Below are positions 15,378 to 24,603 of a stretch of 34,590 bases of DNA, in pieces (position 1 is the stretch's first letter; the number at the start of each line of letters is the position of its first letter). The position numbers and the translations under genes were made by a program. Source of the DNA: Chryseobacterium contaminans (GTDB lineage Bacteria; Bacteroidota; Bacteroidia; Flavobacteriales; Weeksellaceae); assembly GCF_001684955.1 (NCBI RefSeq), contig NZ_MAYF01000235.1, positions 1 to 34,590 of the forward strand, written 5' to 3'. The notes under the pieces are model-generated. The model worked only from the letters and a program-made list of their open reading frames with translations, was not told the origin of the DNA and ran no database searches.

Positions 15378-16124
15378 CTATTCCGTTTTATTAATTTTCT
15401 GCTCCCAAAGAAGATGGTCTTTTTTATCAAAATATTGTATGCCTACAAACTTTAAGCTATCTTTATTTTTAAATAAACCGTTATTAGGCTTTCCAAACCC
15501 AAGTACAAGTTTTCCATTGGCGTCCTGAATGATTAAAGCTCGTGTACCATCAGATAGAACTGCAGCATGAAAGGCCTCTCTCCCATTGCCCGGATCATCT
15601 AAACCCAATGCAACCCCACTTCTTCCATCTTCAAATGTATGGGTACCAAAACCACCTACTTCCATCCCCTTATTGTTATTTAAAAGAATACCTGTAGGTA
15701 AAAAAATTCTTCTCCCAACATTTGGATCTGATAATTTCTCACCAAGTTGCATTACATCTATTCCTTTGTCATTCATGAACACTATTCCAAAAGCAGAATG
15801 TCTATATTTTTTATACCATTCCATGTATTTGTCTGGGTCTTTGGGGTAAATATCGCTTGCAAAATATTTTCTTACCAAGCTGGTATCTGTTCTAACTCTA
15901 TCTACTGAATGCGGTATGGGAGCTCCAATCAATATTCTATCTTTACCATTTTCGTCTTCAATAATAATCCCTTTAGTCCTAATTAAATTAACTTTATTAG
16001 TTTCGGTAAATCCTAAGCAGAAAATAGCAATTAATACCATGCTTACAAACCCTATAAAAAGTTGTTTCATCCTTTTATAACGCTTTTCGATTTCTTGTAG
16101 TTTTTTCAATATTCCGCTTTCCAT
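15378..16124 (-). CDS. Membrane-anchored protein of unknown function
   Basis: A 248-residue protein with a short basic/coiled N-terminus (residues 1-19), one membrane helix (about 20-40, QLFIGFVSMVLIAIFCLGF) and an extracytoplasmic domain. That domain begins VNLIRTKGIIIEDENGKDRILIGAPIP, a strand pattern I associate with conserved hypothetical proteins of Bacteroidota. Later repeats of the form 'G..L..N.G..' (GIVFMNDKGIDVMQLG, LNNNKGMEVGGFG, GLDDPGNGREAFHAAVLSDGTRALIIQDANGKLVLGFG) suggest a beta-helix or beta-solenoid. A TAATTTTG -7 element with ATTG 20 bases upstream lies at 16158-16189. Function unknown. Confidence 0.75.
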   Translation of the reverse strand: MESGILKKLQEIEKRYKRMKQLFIGFVSMVLIAIFCLGFTETNKVNLIRTKGIIIEDENGKDRILIGAPIPHSVDRVRTDTSLVRKYFASDIYPKDPDKYMEWYKKYRHSAFGIVFMNDKGIDVMQLGEKLSDPNVGRRIFLPTGILLNNNKGMEVGGFGTHTFEDGRSGVALGLDDPGNGREAFHAAVLSDGTRALIIQDANGKLVLGFGKPNNGLFKNKDSLKFVGIQYFDKKDHLLWEQKINKTE

Positions 16125-16157
16125 TTTTAGTTCTTTGTGGTCAGATTTATCTTATAA

Positions 16158-16189
16158 CAAAATTATTATTGCATATGAAGACAAGCAAT
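16158..16189 (-). promoter_or_regulatory. Promoter of the 15378-16124 gene
   Basis: On the minus strand, ATTG (16186-16189), 20 bases, then TAATTTTG (16158-16165). The -7 element is an exact TAnnTTTG match; the -33 element is partial. Confidence 0.5.
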
Positions 16190-16292
16190 CCCAATAGTTT
16201 GCTATTTTTCATATCACTGAAAACAGGGATTTTATAGTTATGGATATTAATTCTTTTTATCGAAAGTTGTAAACTTGTAAATAATAAAAATA

Positions 16293-18257
16293 ATGTTTCG
16301 AGCTTTATTACTTATTTTCCTACTGCCGTTGAATAGCATGGCACAGTTGCAATGGACTGATTCGGGCTATGCCGATAGTTTGCAAAATGTATTGAACAAG
16401 CGCATTACGAATCGTGTAAAAGCGGAAACTAATTATCTGCTTTGCCAATATTGGTCATACCGCGATACAGCAAAAGCCAAACAGTTTTTACTGGCCGGTC
16501 AAAAAGCTGCCCAAGGATCTACATTCTTAACAGCACTTTATTATTTTTATGAAGGAAGCCTTTATCACAGCCTCAATCCTGAAAAAGCGGCTTTTGATTA
16601 TTTAAAATCCGACTCGTTATTGGCGAAAGAAGCCATACCTCAAGCAAGCTATTTTAGGGCAAAAGCATTATTCAATTATGCATTGCTTTATGATGACAAA
16701 GATAATACGGGGGCTGCTGTAGATATTGTTTTGAACAAGGTTATCCCCATAGCAAAAAAAGCTGGAGATCAGACATTACTGGGAGAAAACTATATGTATG
16801 CCGGACAGTTTTTTCAAGGTGCCGGACAGTATAAAGTAGCGGCGCAGTACTATATGCAGGCAATGCAACAGCTGCAAACTACATATAAGAAGTCGATTCT
16901 TTTCAGGGTGTATATATATGCCGCCCAAAATTACTGCTTGTTGAAAAGAATGGACGATGCAAAGGCTACTCTTGAAAAGGCAAAAGGACTGCTTCCGTTG
17001 TATACCGATACTAAAATGTTGGCAGAATACTATGAGGTAGAAGCTCTGTATTTATGGCAAGGTGAAAAACAGTTTATGCGAGCTCACCAAAGTCTTGACA
17101 AAGGAATGGCAATAGCAAAAAAACTGGATGAAGAATACATTTATAACAGCCTGCAATTTTCAAAATACAATCTGTATATGGCCGAAGGCAAAAATAGCAA
17201 AGCCATCGAAACATTGAACAGCCTCGCAAAATCTGAATTATATCTGCTTAAAGCCGAAAACAGGAAATCCGTTTATAATGGCCTTGCCCAAAACTATGCT
17301 GCCGTTAACAATATGGAGCAGGCTTACCGATGGCAAAAAAAATATGCTGAAACCAGCGACAGTCTTGCTCAGAAAAGGTTGGCCAAAAATATTAATGAAC
17401 TGGAAATAAAATACCGAACAACTGAAAACCAAAAACGCATATTGGCTCTGGAAGCCGAAAAAAAGCAGGCGGTACTTGCCAATAAAAATAACCGGCTTGC
17501 TAGCGGATTGCTTACCGCAGGCTGCATTTTGCTTATTTGTATTGCAGCCTACTCTATAATTTTGTATCGCAAAAACAAAAAAATATCGGCACAACAATTA
17601 AAGGATATTCGACAGCAACAGGAAATAAGATTATCTCAGGCCATGTTACAATTGCAGGAAGAAGAGCGAAGTCGTATGGCGCGCGATTTACACGATGGCG
17701 TAGGCAGCATGCTTGCGGGAATTAAAATAAATCTTTCGGGTATTGCATCAGAAGTGGATAAACCTTATACCCGCTGCATCAATGATACGATGCGCCAGTT
17801 GGATAATTCCGTAGCAGAACTACGCCGCATTGCGCACAATTTGGTACCGGATGTATTGCTACGCTACGGATTGGAAGTGGCTTTACAAGAATTGGCAGAA
17901 ACCCTTATCTCTCCAAAAACCTCTATTGATTTACAGTGCCTTAATATACGGAAGGATATAGCTATTGGAATTCAGCTTTCCATCTACCGGATTATACAGG
18001 AGCTACTCTCCAACGCGGTTAAACACGCTGACGCAAGTAATATACTGGTGCAATGTAGCCAGAACGAGCATATCTTTATGATTGCTGTGGAAGATGATGG
18101 AAAAGGACTAGATATCGAAGATCCAGGGATATCCAGGGGTATCGGTATTTCTAATATTAAAAACAGGGTGGCTTACCTGAACGGCACCATCGGCTACTCT
18201 CGTGGAAAAGACCAAACAGGAACCATTGTAAATATTGAACTGTATGTTACAGAATAA
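16293..18257 (+). CDS. TPR-containing sensor histidine kinase (HisKA_3 type)
   Basis: A 654-residue two-component kinase. Signal peptide MFRALLLIFLLPLNSMAQ, then a periplasmic helical region with TPR-like repeats (about 30-360). One membrane helix follows at about 402-425 and a coiled coil at 430-460. The HisKA_3 dimerisation box has the phospho-acceptor His467 (RMARDLHDGVGSMLAG), and the HATPase_c domain has its N-box (ELLSNAVKHADAS, Asn near 574) and G-box (EDDGKGLD near 602, RGIGISNIKNRV). This is the NarX/LiaS-like class common in Bacteroidota. It overlaps the response regulator gene by 14 bases and the two form a cognate pair. Arg codons are mainly CGC/CGA/CGG/CGT, with AGA rare, unlike neighbouring genes. 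Confidence 0.93.
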   Translation: MFRALLLIFLLPLNSMAQLQWTDSGYADSLQNVLNKRITNRVKAETNYLLCQYWSYRDTAKAKQFLLAGQKAAQGSTFLTALYYFYEGSLYHSLNPEKAAFDYLKSDSLLAKEAIPQASYFRAKALFNYALLYDDKDNTGAAVDIVLNKVIPIAKKAGDQTLLGENYMYAGQFFQGAGQYKVAAQYYMQAMQQLQTTYKKSILFRVYIYAAQNYCLLKRMDDAKATLEKAKGLLPLYTDTKMLAEYYEVEALYLWQGEKQFMRAHQSLDKGMAIAKKLDEEYIYNSLQFSKYNLYMAEGKNSKAIETLNSLAKSELYLLKAENRKSVYNGLAQNYAAVNNMEQAYRWQKKYAETSDSLAQKRLAKNINELEIKYRTTENQKRILALEAEKKQAVLANKNNRLASGLLTAGCILLICIAAYSIILYRKNKKISAQQLKDIRQQQEIRLSQAMLQLQEEERSRMARDLHDGVGSMLAGIKINLSGIASEVDKPYTRCINDTMRQLDNSVAELRRIAHNLVPDVLLRYGLEVALQELAETLISPKTSIDLQCLNIRKDIAIGIQLSIYRIIQELLSNAVKHADASNILVQCSQNEHIFMIAVEDDGKGLDIEDPGISRGIGISNIKNRVAYLNGTIGYSRGKDQTGTIVNIELYVTE

Positions 18258-18879
18258 AATAAAAATAGCATTAGTGGATGATCATCCTATGGTGGCAGAA
18301 GGCTTAGGTAAGGTATTGTCATCAGTAGAAAACATAGAAATTACACAGTATTTTTTTGATGGGCATAGCCTGCTTCAGTTTTTAAACCATACTGCCGTAG
18401 ATATCGTTCTGCTGGATATTACGCTGCCAGATATAGATGGAATTGTGCTTTGCAAAACCATAAAACTTAGTTTCCCTAAAATGATCGTGCTGGCCCTTAG
18501 CCACCACCATAATCGTAAAATTATTATGGATATGCTCAACAACGGCGCCAACGGTTATATGCTTAAAAATGTCTCTTTGGAAGAGCTTGTAAATTGTATT
18601 GATGCCGCACTAAGGGGCGAAATTGTGTTTAGCCGGGATGTAAAGGAAATTATTATTTCGCCCCAATTGTCGGGTCATGAAAAATCCATACGTCTTACCA
18701 ACAGAGAAAAAGAAGTGCTGGGCCTGATTGCCGCCGGTAAAACAACCATGCAAATGGCAGAACAATTATTCATCAGCAAGTTTACAATAGAAAGCCACCG
18801 CAAAAACCTGCTGCAAAAATTTGAAGCCAAGAATGTTGCCGAATTAATAAGGATCGCTTCGGATAAAGGTTTTTTGTAA
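18244..18879 (+). CDS. NarL/FixJ-type response regulator
   Basis: A 211-residue regulator from the ATG at 18244 (a TTG three codons earlier is possible but not needed). The receiver domain has the acidic pair in ALVDDHP and the phospho-acceptor Asp in VLLDITLPD (about residue 58). A GANGYMLKN Lys motif follows. The C-terminal LuxR-type helix-turn-helix reads LTNREKEVLGLIAAGKTTMQMAEQLFISKFTIESHRKN. It overlaps the 3' end of the kinase gene by 14 bases in another frame and is translated with it. Targets are unknown; the kinase/regulator pair may act on the two small genes downstream. Its Arg codon use matches the kinase, not the chromosome. Confidence 0.94.
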   Translation: MLQNKIKIALVDDHPMVAEGLGKVLSSVENIEITQYFFDGHSLLQFLNHTAVDIVLLDITLPDIDGIVLCKTIKLSFPKMIVLALSHHHNRKIIMDMLNNGANGYMLKNVSLEELVNCIDAALRGEIVFSRDVKEIIISPQLSGHEKSIRLTNREKEVLGLIAAGKTTMQMAEQLFISKFTIESHRKNLLQKFEAKNVAELIRIASDKGFL

Positions 18880-19020
18880 TGGCTATTTGCCGCCATACTT
18901 CATCGTATAAAGCTCAAATTCAGATAATCTTATACTAACAAACCCATGTGAAATTGATATAAGAAAAAATAGTATTTTAGTATTCAACAATATAATTTAT
19001 ATACCATTTTACAGTATTAT

Positions 19021-19548
19021 ATGGAAGCAATCAACAGATGTCTTGCCAATCTTGACGAGAGGGAGCAAAAACGTTATCGTTTTGAATTTGCCAAGCTAGA
19101 TGAAAATCAGCAACAACAGTTAGATGAATTGGTTGCCCGCATGGAAAACGCTGGAGCAACAAAACCTCTGAGCTGGGCTTGGAGCGAATTCAGCGAGGGA
19201 ATTCCTCAATGGGCCCGTTTTATGATCCTAAAAGGTATTTATCAATCGGCGAATGATGTGGAAGGTAATGCGGATGCAGCCCTGGAATTCAATCAGGATG
19301 CCGGTGAAATCTTTGAAGAGATTTCCAAAGCAGTTGGTGAAAAGAAACTAAAACAGTTCCTTACCGCATATAGCAAAGGTATGTTATATAATATGATCGG
19401 AATCTTTGATGAAGGAAACCCCGATTACGATAGCAAAGATAGCTGGCTATTGGTGACACAAGACCGCGAATCGGATATAATAGCAAGACCAATCAGTGGA
19501 TTGCACGAAGACTTTCTGGAATTTGACAGAGAGTATACATCGGAATAA
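19021..19548 (+). CDS. Soluble acidic protein of unknown function
   Basis: A 175-residue protein without signal peptide or membrane helix, strongly acidic and helical (EREQKRYRFEFAKLDENQQQQLDELVARMENAG). It has several Trp residues in a short stretch (PLSWAWSEFSEGIPQWARF) and an Asp/Glu-rich C-terminus. Size, acidity and pairing with a small anchored protein 13 bases downstream recall immunity-type or accessory proteins, but no toxin gene is adjacent and no family is recognised. Arg codons are mixed, with CGT/CGC prominent, like the preceding two-component genes and unlike the TonB receptor after it. Confidence 0.7.
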   Translation: MEAINRCLANLDEREQKRYRFEFAKLDENQQQQLDELVARMENAGATKPLSWAWSEFSEGIPQWARFMILKGIYQSANDVEGNADAALEFNQDAGEIFEEISKAVGEKKLKQFLTAYSKGMLYNMIGIFDEGNPDYDSKDSWLLVTQDRESDIIARPISGLHEDFLEFDREYTSE

Positions 19549-19561
19549 TAATCAATAGATA

Positions 19562-20005
19562 ATGAAAGCTATATTGATTTTTATTGGTTTAATCATGTTT
19601 GTCATTGTCACAATTATGATCTTTAATTCATGTTCCCGTAAGATTACCAGAAAGTTATTAACACACAATAAGGTCTATCACTGGAAAATCTATCATATCA
19701 CCGAAAATAATTATCCAGCCGGAAAATTCCAGTATTTTGAGGTATATCTAGGGGAACAAAAACTGGTTCTGCCCAAGGAGATCTCTGGCGGTGTACGCGA
19801 AATTTCCCAGTTTCATGCCGCCGGGTCATTTGGTAATTACGAAACAGATTATAACTCTGTATTGATTATGTTTGAAGCCATTTCAAAGAGCACCCAAGGT
19901 TTTGATGAGCGGAATATGGTCAGCATTAAAATCACTGCACTGACCAAAAATAAATTATTGCTGGCCAATTTGTCCAACGGTGAAATAGCAGAAATTAGCT
20001 ACTAA
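19562..20005 (+). CDS. Small membrane-anchored protein of unknown function
   Basis: A 147-residue protein. Residues 4-22 form one hydrophobic helix (ILIFIGLIMFVIVTIMIFN), directly followed by SCSRKITRK. The Cys could suggest a lipobox, but the preceding residues (IFNSC) fit poorly, so a membrane anchor is preferred. The remainder is a beta-rich domain (YFEVYLGEQKLVLPKEISGGVREISQF ... VSIKITALTKNKLLLANLSNGEIAEISY). It starts 13 bases after the preceding gene and is probably co-transcribed. No family recognised. Confidence 0.7.
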   Translation: MKAILIFIGLIMFVIVTIMIFNSCSRKITRKLLTHNKVYHWKIYHITENNYPAGKFQYFEVYLGEQKLVLPKEISGGVREISQFHAAGSFGNYETDYNSVLIMFEAISKSTQGFDERNMVSIKITALTKNKLLLANLSNGEIAEISY

Positions 20006-20374
20006 TCCTTACTTTGAATCTTTTAAATTTTTGTGTTTTAATGATTTCAAATCTATCCTAAACACAATAATAATTCTCTATATATAGATTTAATTTAATG
20101 AAAATTTATTTTTTGTATAAAAATGATGATATTTCTCAATTTTTTTTACAAAATAAATGCATATCTTATCATCAAAACAGACTCATTTTAATTAAAATTA
20201 TTGATATAACAAACTACAAATTAAAGTGTTAAATAAAGTTAACACATCATAAAACAACTAGCAATTGTGCTCAGTATTCGACATTTACAAAATTCTGTAA
20301 AAAAGATTTAATACATAATTAAAAAATAAATTTTCATCTTTGCAGCCTTAAAATCAAACACGCTAGTTTATTTC
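20006..20374. promoter_or_regulatory. AT-rich upstream region of the TonB-dependent receptor
   Basis: About 370 AT-rich bases without a gene. An inverted repeat GTGTTAA-N6-TTAACAC lies at 20226-20245 and could be a regulator site. CATCTTTG at 20335-20342, one base off TAnnTTTG, is a possible -7 element, 33 bases before the receptor ATG. Confidence 0.45.
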
Positions 20375-22984
20375 ATGAGCACTATTTTAAAAAAGCGACT
20401 TCTTATAGCGCTTGTATTGCCAACGGCCGCCTTGTATTATGGGCAGAGTACGAAGGATTCTTTAGAAAAATCTAAATCTATTGATGAGGTGATGTTGGTA
20501 GGTAGAAACCTTTCCCAAACAGCCAAAGAGAGAAAAACCCCTGTTGCAGTTTCTAATATTAAGGCAGCTGAAATTCAGGAGAAATTGGGAAACAGAGAAT
20601 TCCCTGAGATTATGAAGTCTACTCCATCTGTTTACGTTACCAAAGTAGGTGGTGGATTTGGAGACAGCAGAATTAACATGAGAGGTTTTGATGGTGCCAA
20701 TATTGCGGTAATCATCAACGGACAGCCTGTTAATGACATGCAGGGAGGTACCGTGTATTGGTCTAACTGGACCGGGCTAGCAGATATTGCCAGCTCTATT
20801 CAGATTCAGAGAGGTTTGGGAGCTTCTAAATTTGTAGTTCCTTCTGTTGGAGGAACCATCAATATTGTAACCAAAGCTACCGATTCTGAGCAAAAAGCAA
20901 TGATTAAAGCAGAAGCTGGTAATGACAATTATTCAAGATTATCTGCGATGTACTCTTCAGGATTGAAAAACAAATGGGGAACTACTGTATTGCTTTCCCG
21001 TTGGCAAGGTGATGGGTATATCAATGGAACTAAAGGTGAAGGGTATTCATGGTTTTTCTCTACAGGATTTAAGCCGAATGAAAAACATGCGTTCAACTTC
21101 ATTGCAACAGGTGCCCCACAGGTACATGATACAAGAAGATCTTCTGCAACCGGTGCTAATGTAGCAACTTTACAGCAGTTTGAAACTTATGGAAGAAGAT
21201 ATAATCCACAAACAGGAATGCTGAATGGTTCTCAATTCAATTTAGCCCCTAACTTCTACCATAAGCCAATTGCATCATTAAACTGGGACTGGAATATTAA
21301 TGACAACCTGAAATTATCAACTGTTGTTTACGGTTCATGGGGACGTGGCGGCGGTGGTACCGGGCTTAACGGTTCCATTAAAAATGCTAAAGGAGATATC
21401 ATGAACTTCACAAACTCTGGTCCTGGTGGTGACGGTACTATTAACTGGGATATGATTTATCGCTATAACAGAGGAGGCGCAGTAACAGATTATAATGGAA
21501 ATACCTTCCAGAAATCTGCTTTCGTTGCCCCTGCAGGCTCTCCTACCGATTATAATGGACGAAACGTAGCTACTTTAAACGGAACTACTGGTATCGTTAG
21601 AAAGCAAAGTATTAATGCTCATGACTGGTATGGAGTAATTGCTGACCTTAATTATAAAAAGAACAACTGGACTTTTAACGGAGGGATCGACCTTAAGACT
21701 TACAAAGGAGCTCTTTATGATATTACCACTGATCTGTTAGGATCGGATGCTTTATTTGTTAAAAATTCTGTAAACGCTCCAAACGGTTATTATGTTGACC
21801 GTACAGTGAAACCGGAACCATTAACAAAAACAGGTGATACTCAAAAAATATCTATCCACAATGAAGGTCTTGTAAAATGGGCTGGTGTATACGGAATGGT
21901 TGAATATAGCTCTGAAAAACTAAGTGCATCTGTTCAGGGATCGGTTTCTGAGCAGTATTATAAGAGAAGAGACTATATGCTGTACACTCCTGGAAACCAA
22001 GACACCAAATGGTATCACAAAACAGGTTATATCGTAAAAGGAGGAGCTAACTATAATATTGATGATCACCATAATGTATTTTTCAATGCAGGGGTTATTT
22101 CAAGACAACCATTATTTAATGCCTTATTCCCTTCCAACCAGAACATCTACAATGATGCAAAGAATGAAAGAATCTTCTCTTTAGAGCTGGGATATGGTTT
22201 CAAATCCCGTTATATAGATGTTAATATCAATGCATACAGAACGCAGTGGGATGACAGATTCATTTCAAGAACATTTAATGCAGGAGCTGCTGATGTTGCT
22301 AAATTCTCTCAGTTAAAATTAGGAAATGCTTATTTCTATAATGCTCTGAATGTTGGACAACTTCATCAGGGTGTTGAATTGGAAGCGAAAGCAAGACCTT
22401 TTGCTAACCTTAGACTGAGAGGAATGGTTTCATTTGGAAACTGGAAATATAAAGGAAATGCAAACTTCAATATTCTTGATGTTCAAAGCAACCAGGAAGT
22501 TGCCGGTGCAACAGGAACAATCAATATCAAAGATCTGAAAGTTGGTGATGCTGCCCAGACAACAGCAAGTTTAGGAGTTGACTATAACATTACCAAAGCA
22601 TTCAGTATTGATGCAAACTGGGAGTATTATGACAAATTATATGCACAGTTCAACCCTATCAATTTCCTTACAGAAGCTGACAGAGAAAGAGGAATTGTAA
22701 AATTACCAAGCTATAACCTATTCGATGTAGGAGCAAGCTACAAATTTGAAATCGGTCAGAAAAAATCGTTAACATTAAGAGCGAATGTTTACAACTTGTT
22801 CAACAAATACTATATTTCTGAACTAAGTTCCAATATTCACGCTTCTGATAAGATTGGTTCTGGTCCGGATAAAGGAAAAACATACCAGGAAGCTGGCAGA
22901 GTTTACCAGGGTATTGCTGATGCCAATACAGGTTTCTTAGGGTTCGGAAGAACGTGGTCTGTGGCTGCTACTTTCAGATTCTAA
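20375..22984 (+). CDS. TonB-dependent outer-membrane receptor
   Basis: An 869-residue outer-membrane transporter. Signal peptide MSTILKKRLLIALVLPTAALYYGQ. A possible TonB-box region follows (SIDEVMLVGRN), then the plug domain (about 50-175) with KTPVAVSNIKAAEIQEKLGNREFPEIMKSTPSVYV, INMRGFDGANIAVIINGQPVNDMQGG and IQIQRGLGASKFVVPSVGGTINIVTK. The rest is a 22-strand type barrel rich in aromatic strands, ending in GRTWSVAATFRF with the terminal Phe typical of outer-membrane barrels. The plug's overall look is closest to Fe(III)-dicitrate/siderophore receptors (FecA-like), but no SusD gene follows and the ligand cannot be assigned. There is no carboxypeptidase-regulatory N-terminal domain. A strong terminator follows. 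Confidence 0.93.
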   Translation: MSTILKKRLLIALVLPTAALYYGQSTKDSLEKSKSIDEVMLVGRNLSQTAKERKTPVAVSNIKAAEIQEKLGNREFPEIMKSTPSVYVTKVGGGFGDSRINMRGFDGANIAVIINGQPVNDMQGGTVYWSNWTGLADIASSIQIQRGLGASKFVVPSVGGTINIVTKATDSEQKAMIKAEAGNDNYSRLSAMYSSGLKNKWGTTVLLSRWQGDGYINGTKGEGYSWFFSTGFKPNEKHAFNFIATGAPQVHDTRRSSATGANVATLQQFETYGRRYNPQTGMLNGSQFNLAPNFYHKPIASLNWDWNINDNLKLSTVVYGSWGRGGGGTGLNGSIKNAKGDIMNFTNSGPGGDGTINWDMIYRYNRGGAVTDYNGNTFQKSAFVAPAGSPTDYNGRNVATLNGTTGIVRKQSINAHDWYGVIADLNYKKNNWTFNGGIDLKTYKGALYDITTDLLGSDALFVKNSVNAPNGYYVDRTVKPEPLTKTGDTQKISIHNEGLVKWAGVYGMVEYSSEKLSASVQGSVSEQYYKRRDYMLYTPGNQDTKWYHKTGYIVKGGANYNIDDHHNVFFNAGVISRQPLFNALFPSNQNIYNDAKNERIFSLELGYGFKSRYIDVNINAYRTQWDDRFISRTFNAGAADVAKFSQLKLGNAYFYNALNVGQLHQGVELEAKARPFANLRLRGMVSFGNWKYKGNANFNILDVQSNQEVAGATGTINIKDLKVGDAAQTTASLGVDYNITKAFSIDANWEYYDKLYAQFNPINFLTEADRERGIVKLPSYNLFDVGASYKFEIGQKKSLTLRANVYNLFNKYYISELSSNIHASDKIGSGPDKGKTYQEAGRVYQGIADANTGFLGFGRTWSVAATFRF

Positions 22985-23009
22985 TCAATCGATCTGAATA
23001 TAATTAATT

Positions 23010-23038
23010 GAACCCGCCATCTTTTGGCGGGTTCTTTT
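23010..23038 (+). terminator. Terminator after the TonB-dependent receptor
   Basis: GAACCCGCC and GGCGGGTTC form a 9-base-pair GC-rich stem around ATCTTTT, followed by TTTTCTTTT. Confidence 0.93.
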
Positions 23039-23079
23039 CTTTTGAAAGATGTTGTTATTTTCTCTTAGCAATATCATTA

Positions 23080-23961
23080 TTATTCAACCGATTTAATCTT
23101 TAAATCCATATCAATCATATAAGCAAGATGTTCATGCATTTTTTCTATGAAATGAAGCTCAGCATTCATGATCCTGCCAGATGATTTTTCAAAATTATAT
23201 TTTGTTTTGACACTGAATTCAAACTGGTCAATAGAAAATTCCTTCTCATTTTCATAAAGCTTTTTGATATGACTTTTCATTAATTCATCCCGGTTGTTCA
23301 GCACAGCGTGAAACTCTACAGAAAGAGTATTGCTTTCCTCTTCAAGCTTTACCAGTTTGAGCTGATAATTATATTCTACTCCCAGCATCAGTCTGGAATG
23401 GATACTCAGTAGGCTGGATAGAAAACTGTAGTATTCATTAGGTGGAAATATCAGACTGTACACTTCGGGCAGCAACAGAATATACTGTAAGTTTTTCTTC
23501 AGTTCTCCCTCAAAACTTTTCAGTCCTTTTTCATAATTGGTAACCAGTTTAATCTGATCTTTTTCTTCCGGAAAAACAGATGCCAGTTTATCCTCTTTCC
23601 ATTCTTCCCAGCTCTTCCACAGCTCATCTGTATTCTCAACAGAAAGTATCTTTCCGTTTGCATTTCTTTTGATATAAAGATTACGCGAAATATCAGCAAG
23701 GGCAAGACTTTGCAATAAAAAAGGCTTCATTGAATGATCTTCCGTATCTCCTGTAATCTCCTGAAGGGTTACGGTATTGTAAATAAAATCTGATTCTTTT
23801 TGCTGGTGAACCAACAGTTCAGATGAAGTTTTTAAAAAGACTGGGGGATTGTCTTTACCCATCAGAAAAGTATTCTCCACATTCAGGGTATATTCCTGCG
23901 AGAATTTTTCAAGCTGAAGAAGAGGAATATTTTCCCCGAAAAAGAAATTTGAGATACTCAT
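23080..23961 (-). CDS. Unknown soluble protein at the end of the toxin locus
   Basis: A 293-residue protein without signal peptide or membrane helix, acidic and mostly helical with strand stretches (EYNYQLKLVKLEEESNTLSVEFHAVLNN, FSVKTKYNFEKSSGRIMNAELHFIEKM). No catalytic motif is visible and I do not recognise a family. It is the last gene of the leftward toxin/immunity cluster, 139 bases after an immunity-like gene and convergent with the TonB receptor. It could be another immunity or chaperone-type accessory protein, or an unrelated gene beyond the locus edge. Confidence 0.7.
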   Translation of the reverse strand: MSISNFFFGENIPLLQLEKFSQEYTLNVENTFLMGKDNPPVFLKTSSELLVHQQKESDFIYNTVTLQEITGDTEDHSMKPFLLQSLALADISRNLYIKRNANGKILSVENTDELWKSWEEWKEDKLASVFPEEKDQIKLVTNYEKGLKSFEGELKKNLQYILLLPEVYSLIFPPNEYYSFLSSLLSIHSRLMLGVEYNYQLKLVKLEEESNTLSVEFHAVLNNRDELMKSHIKKLYENEKEFSIDQFEFSVKTKYNFEKSSGRIMNAELHFIEKMHEHLAYMIDMDLKIKSVE

Positions 23962-24100
23962 TGCCTTATTTTAGCTCCTGTATAATCGAATTAATGATCT
24001 TTTCTAAAGATGTTTTATTTATTATGAAAAATTGGTTTTTATATATTTGCCCATTCCGCATTAATGATTTCATCCACAATATTCTGATGTCTTCGATATT

Positions 24101-24589
24101 TTATTTATTTTTTTTACTTTCCGCTATCATCTGATCTAATAAATCATCAAACTCATTTCTTTCCGGATTGACATCCATATAATTGAGTGTGAAATTGTTT
24201 TTCAAATAATTAAGCAGTTCTTCATCAACTAATAACGACTTTTCCGGACCAATAATGATATCGTCAACATCCTGCTTTCCGATAATCTTCATCCAGTAAA
24301 ATTCAGGTAATGATTTATTCAATTGGTAATTATCGTTGAAGTACTCATCTTTAGTTACAATCATTTCTGAAAACTCAAATCCTGTGAATTTTGTTGTCTG
24401 TAATCCGGTTTTAAGCTTTTCAGTAACAATATAACAGGGATGACATTCCATTAAGTCATCACCTAACCAGTCCTCAAGTTGTATATGTAATTTTATAACT
24501 GTTAAAAATGGAGCTTCTTTCTCCAGAAATTCAGTTTTTTCGCCTAGCCCAACAATAACTTCTGGCTGGATTGTTTGATATGTTTTCAT
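24101..24589 (-). CDS. Immunity-like protein
   Basis: A 162-residue soluble, acidic protein. The middle, TGFEFSEMIVTKDEYFNDNYQLNKSLPEFYWMKIIGKQDVDDIIIGPEKSLLVDEELLNYLKNN, has the arrangement 'LP.FYW.K..GK...DD......LLV.....L.YLK' that I associate with immunity proteins of the DUF1629/Imm11-Imm43 kind in polymorphic toxin loci. The Asp/Glu-rich end (NEFDDLLDQMIAESKKNK) is also typical. It is the sixth small gene or gene fragment in a row downstream of the toxin, which supports a role as a spare immunity gene. No matching toxin lies beside it in the window. The family link is from pattern memory. Confidence 0.65.
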   Translation of the reverse strand: MKTYQTIQPEVIVGLGEKTEFLEKEAPFLTVIKLHIQLEDWLGDDLMECHPCYIVTEKLKTGLQTTKFTGFEFSEMIVTKDEYFNDNYQLNKSLPEFYWMKIIGKQDVDDIIIGPEKSLLVDEELLNYLKNNFTLNYMDVNPERNEFDDLLDQMIAESKKNK

Positions 24590-24603
24590 AAAAATTTATA
24601 GAC

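Noticed and set aside
18235..18243. TTG at 18235 as start of the response regulator
   Set aside because: ATG three codons downstream is available and gives a normal receiver-domain start.
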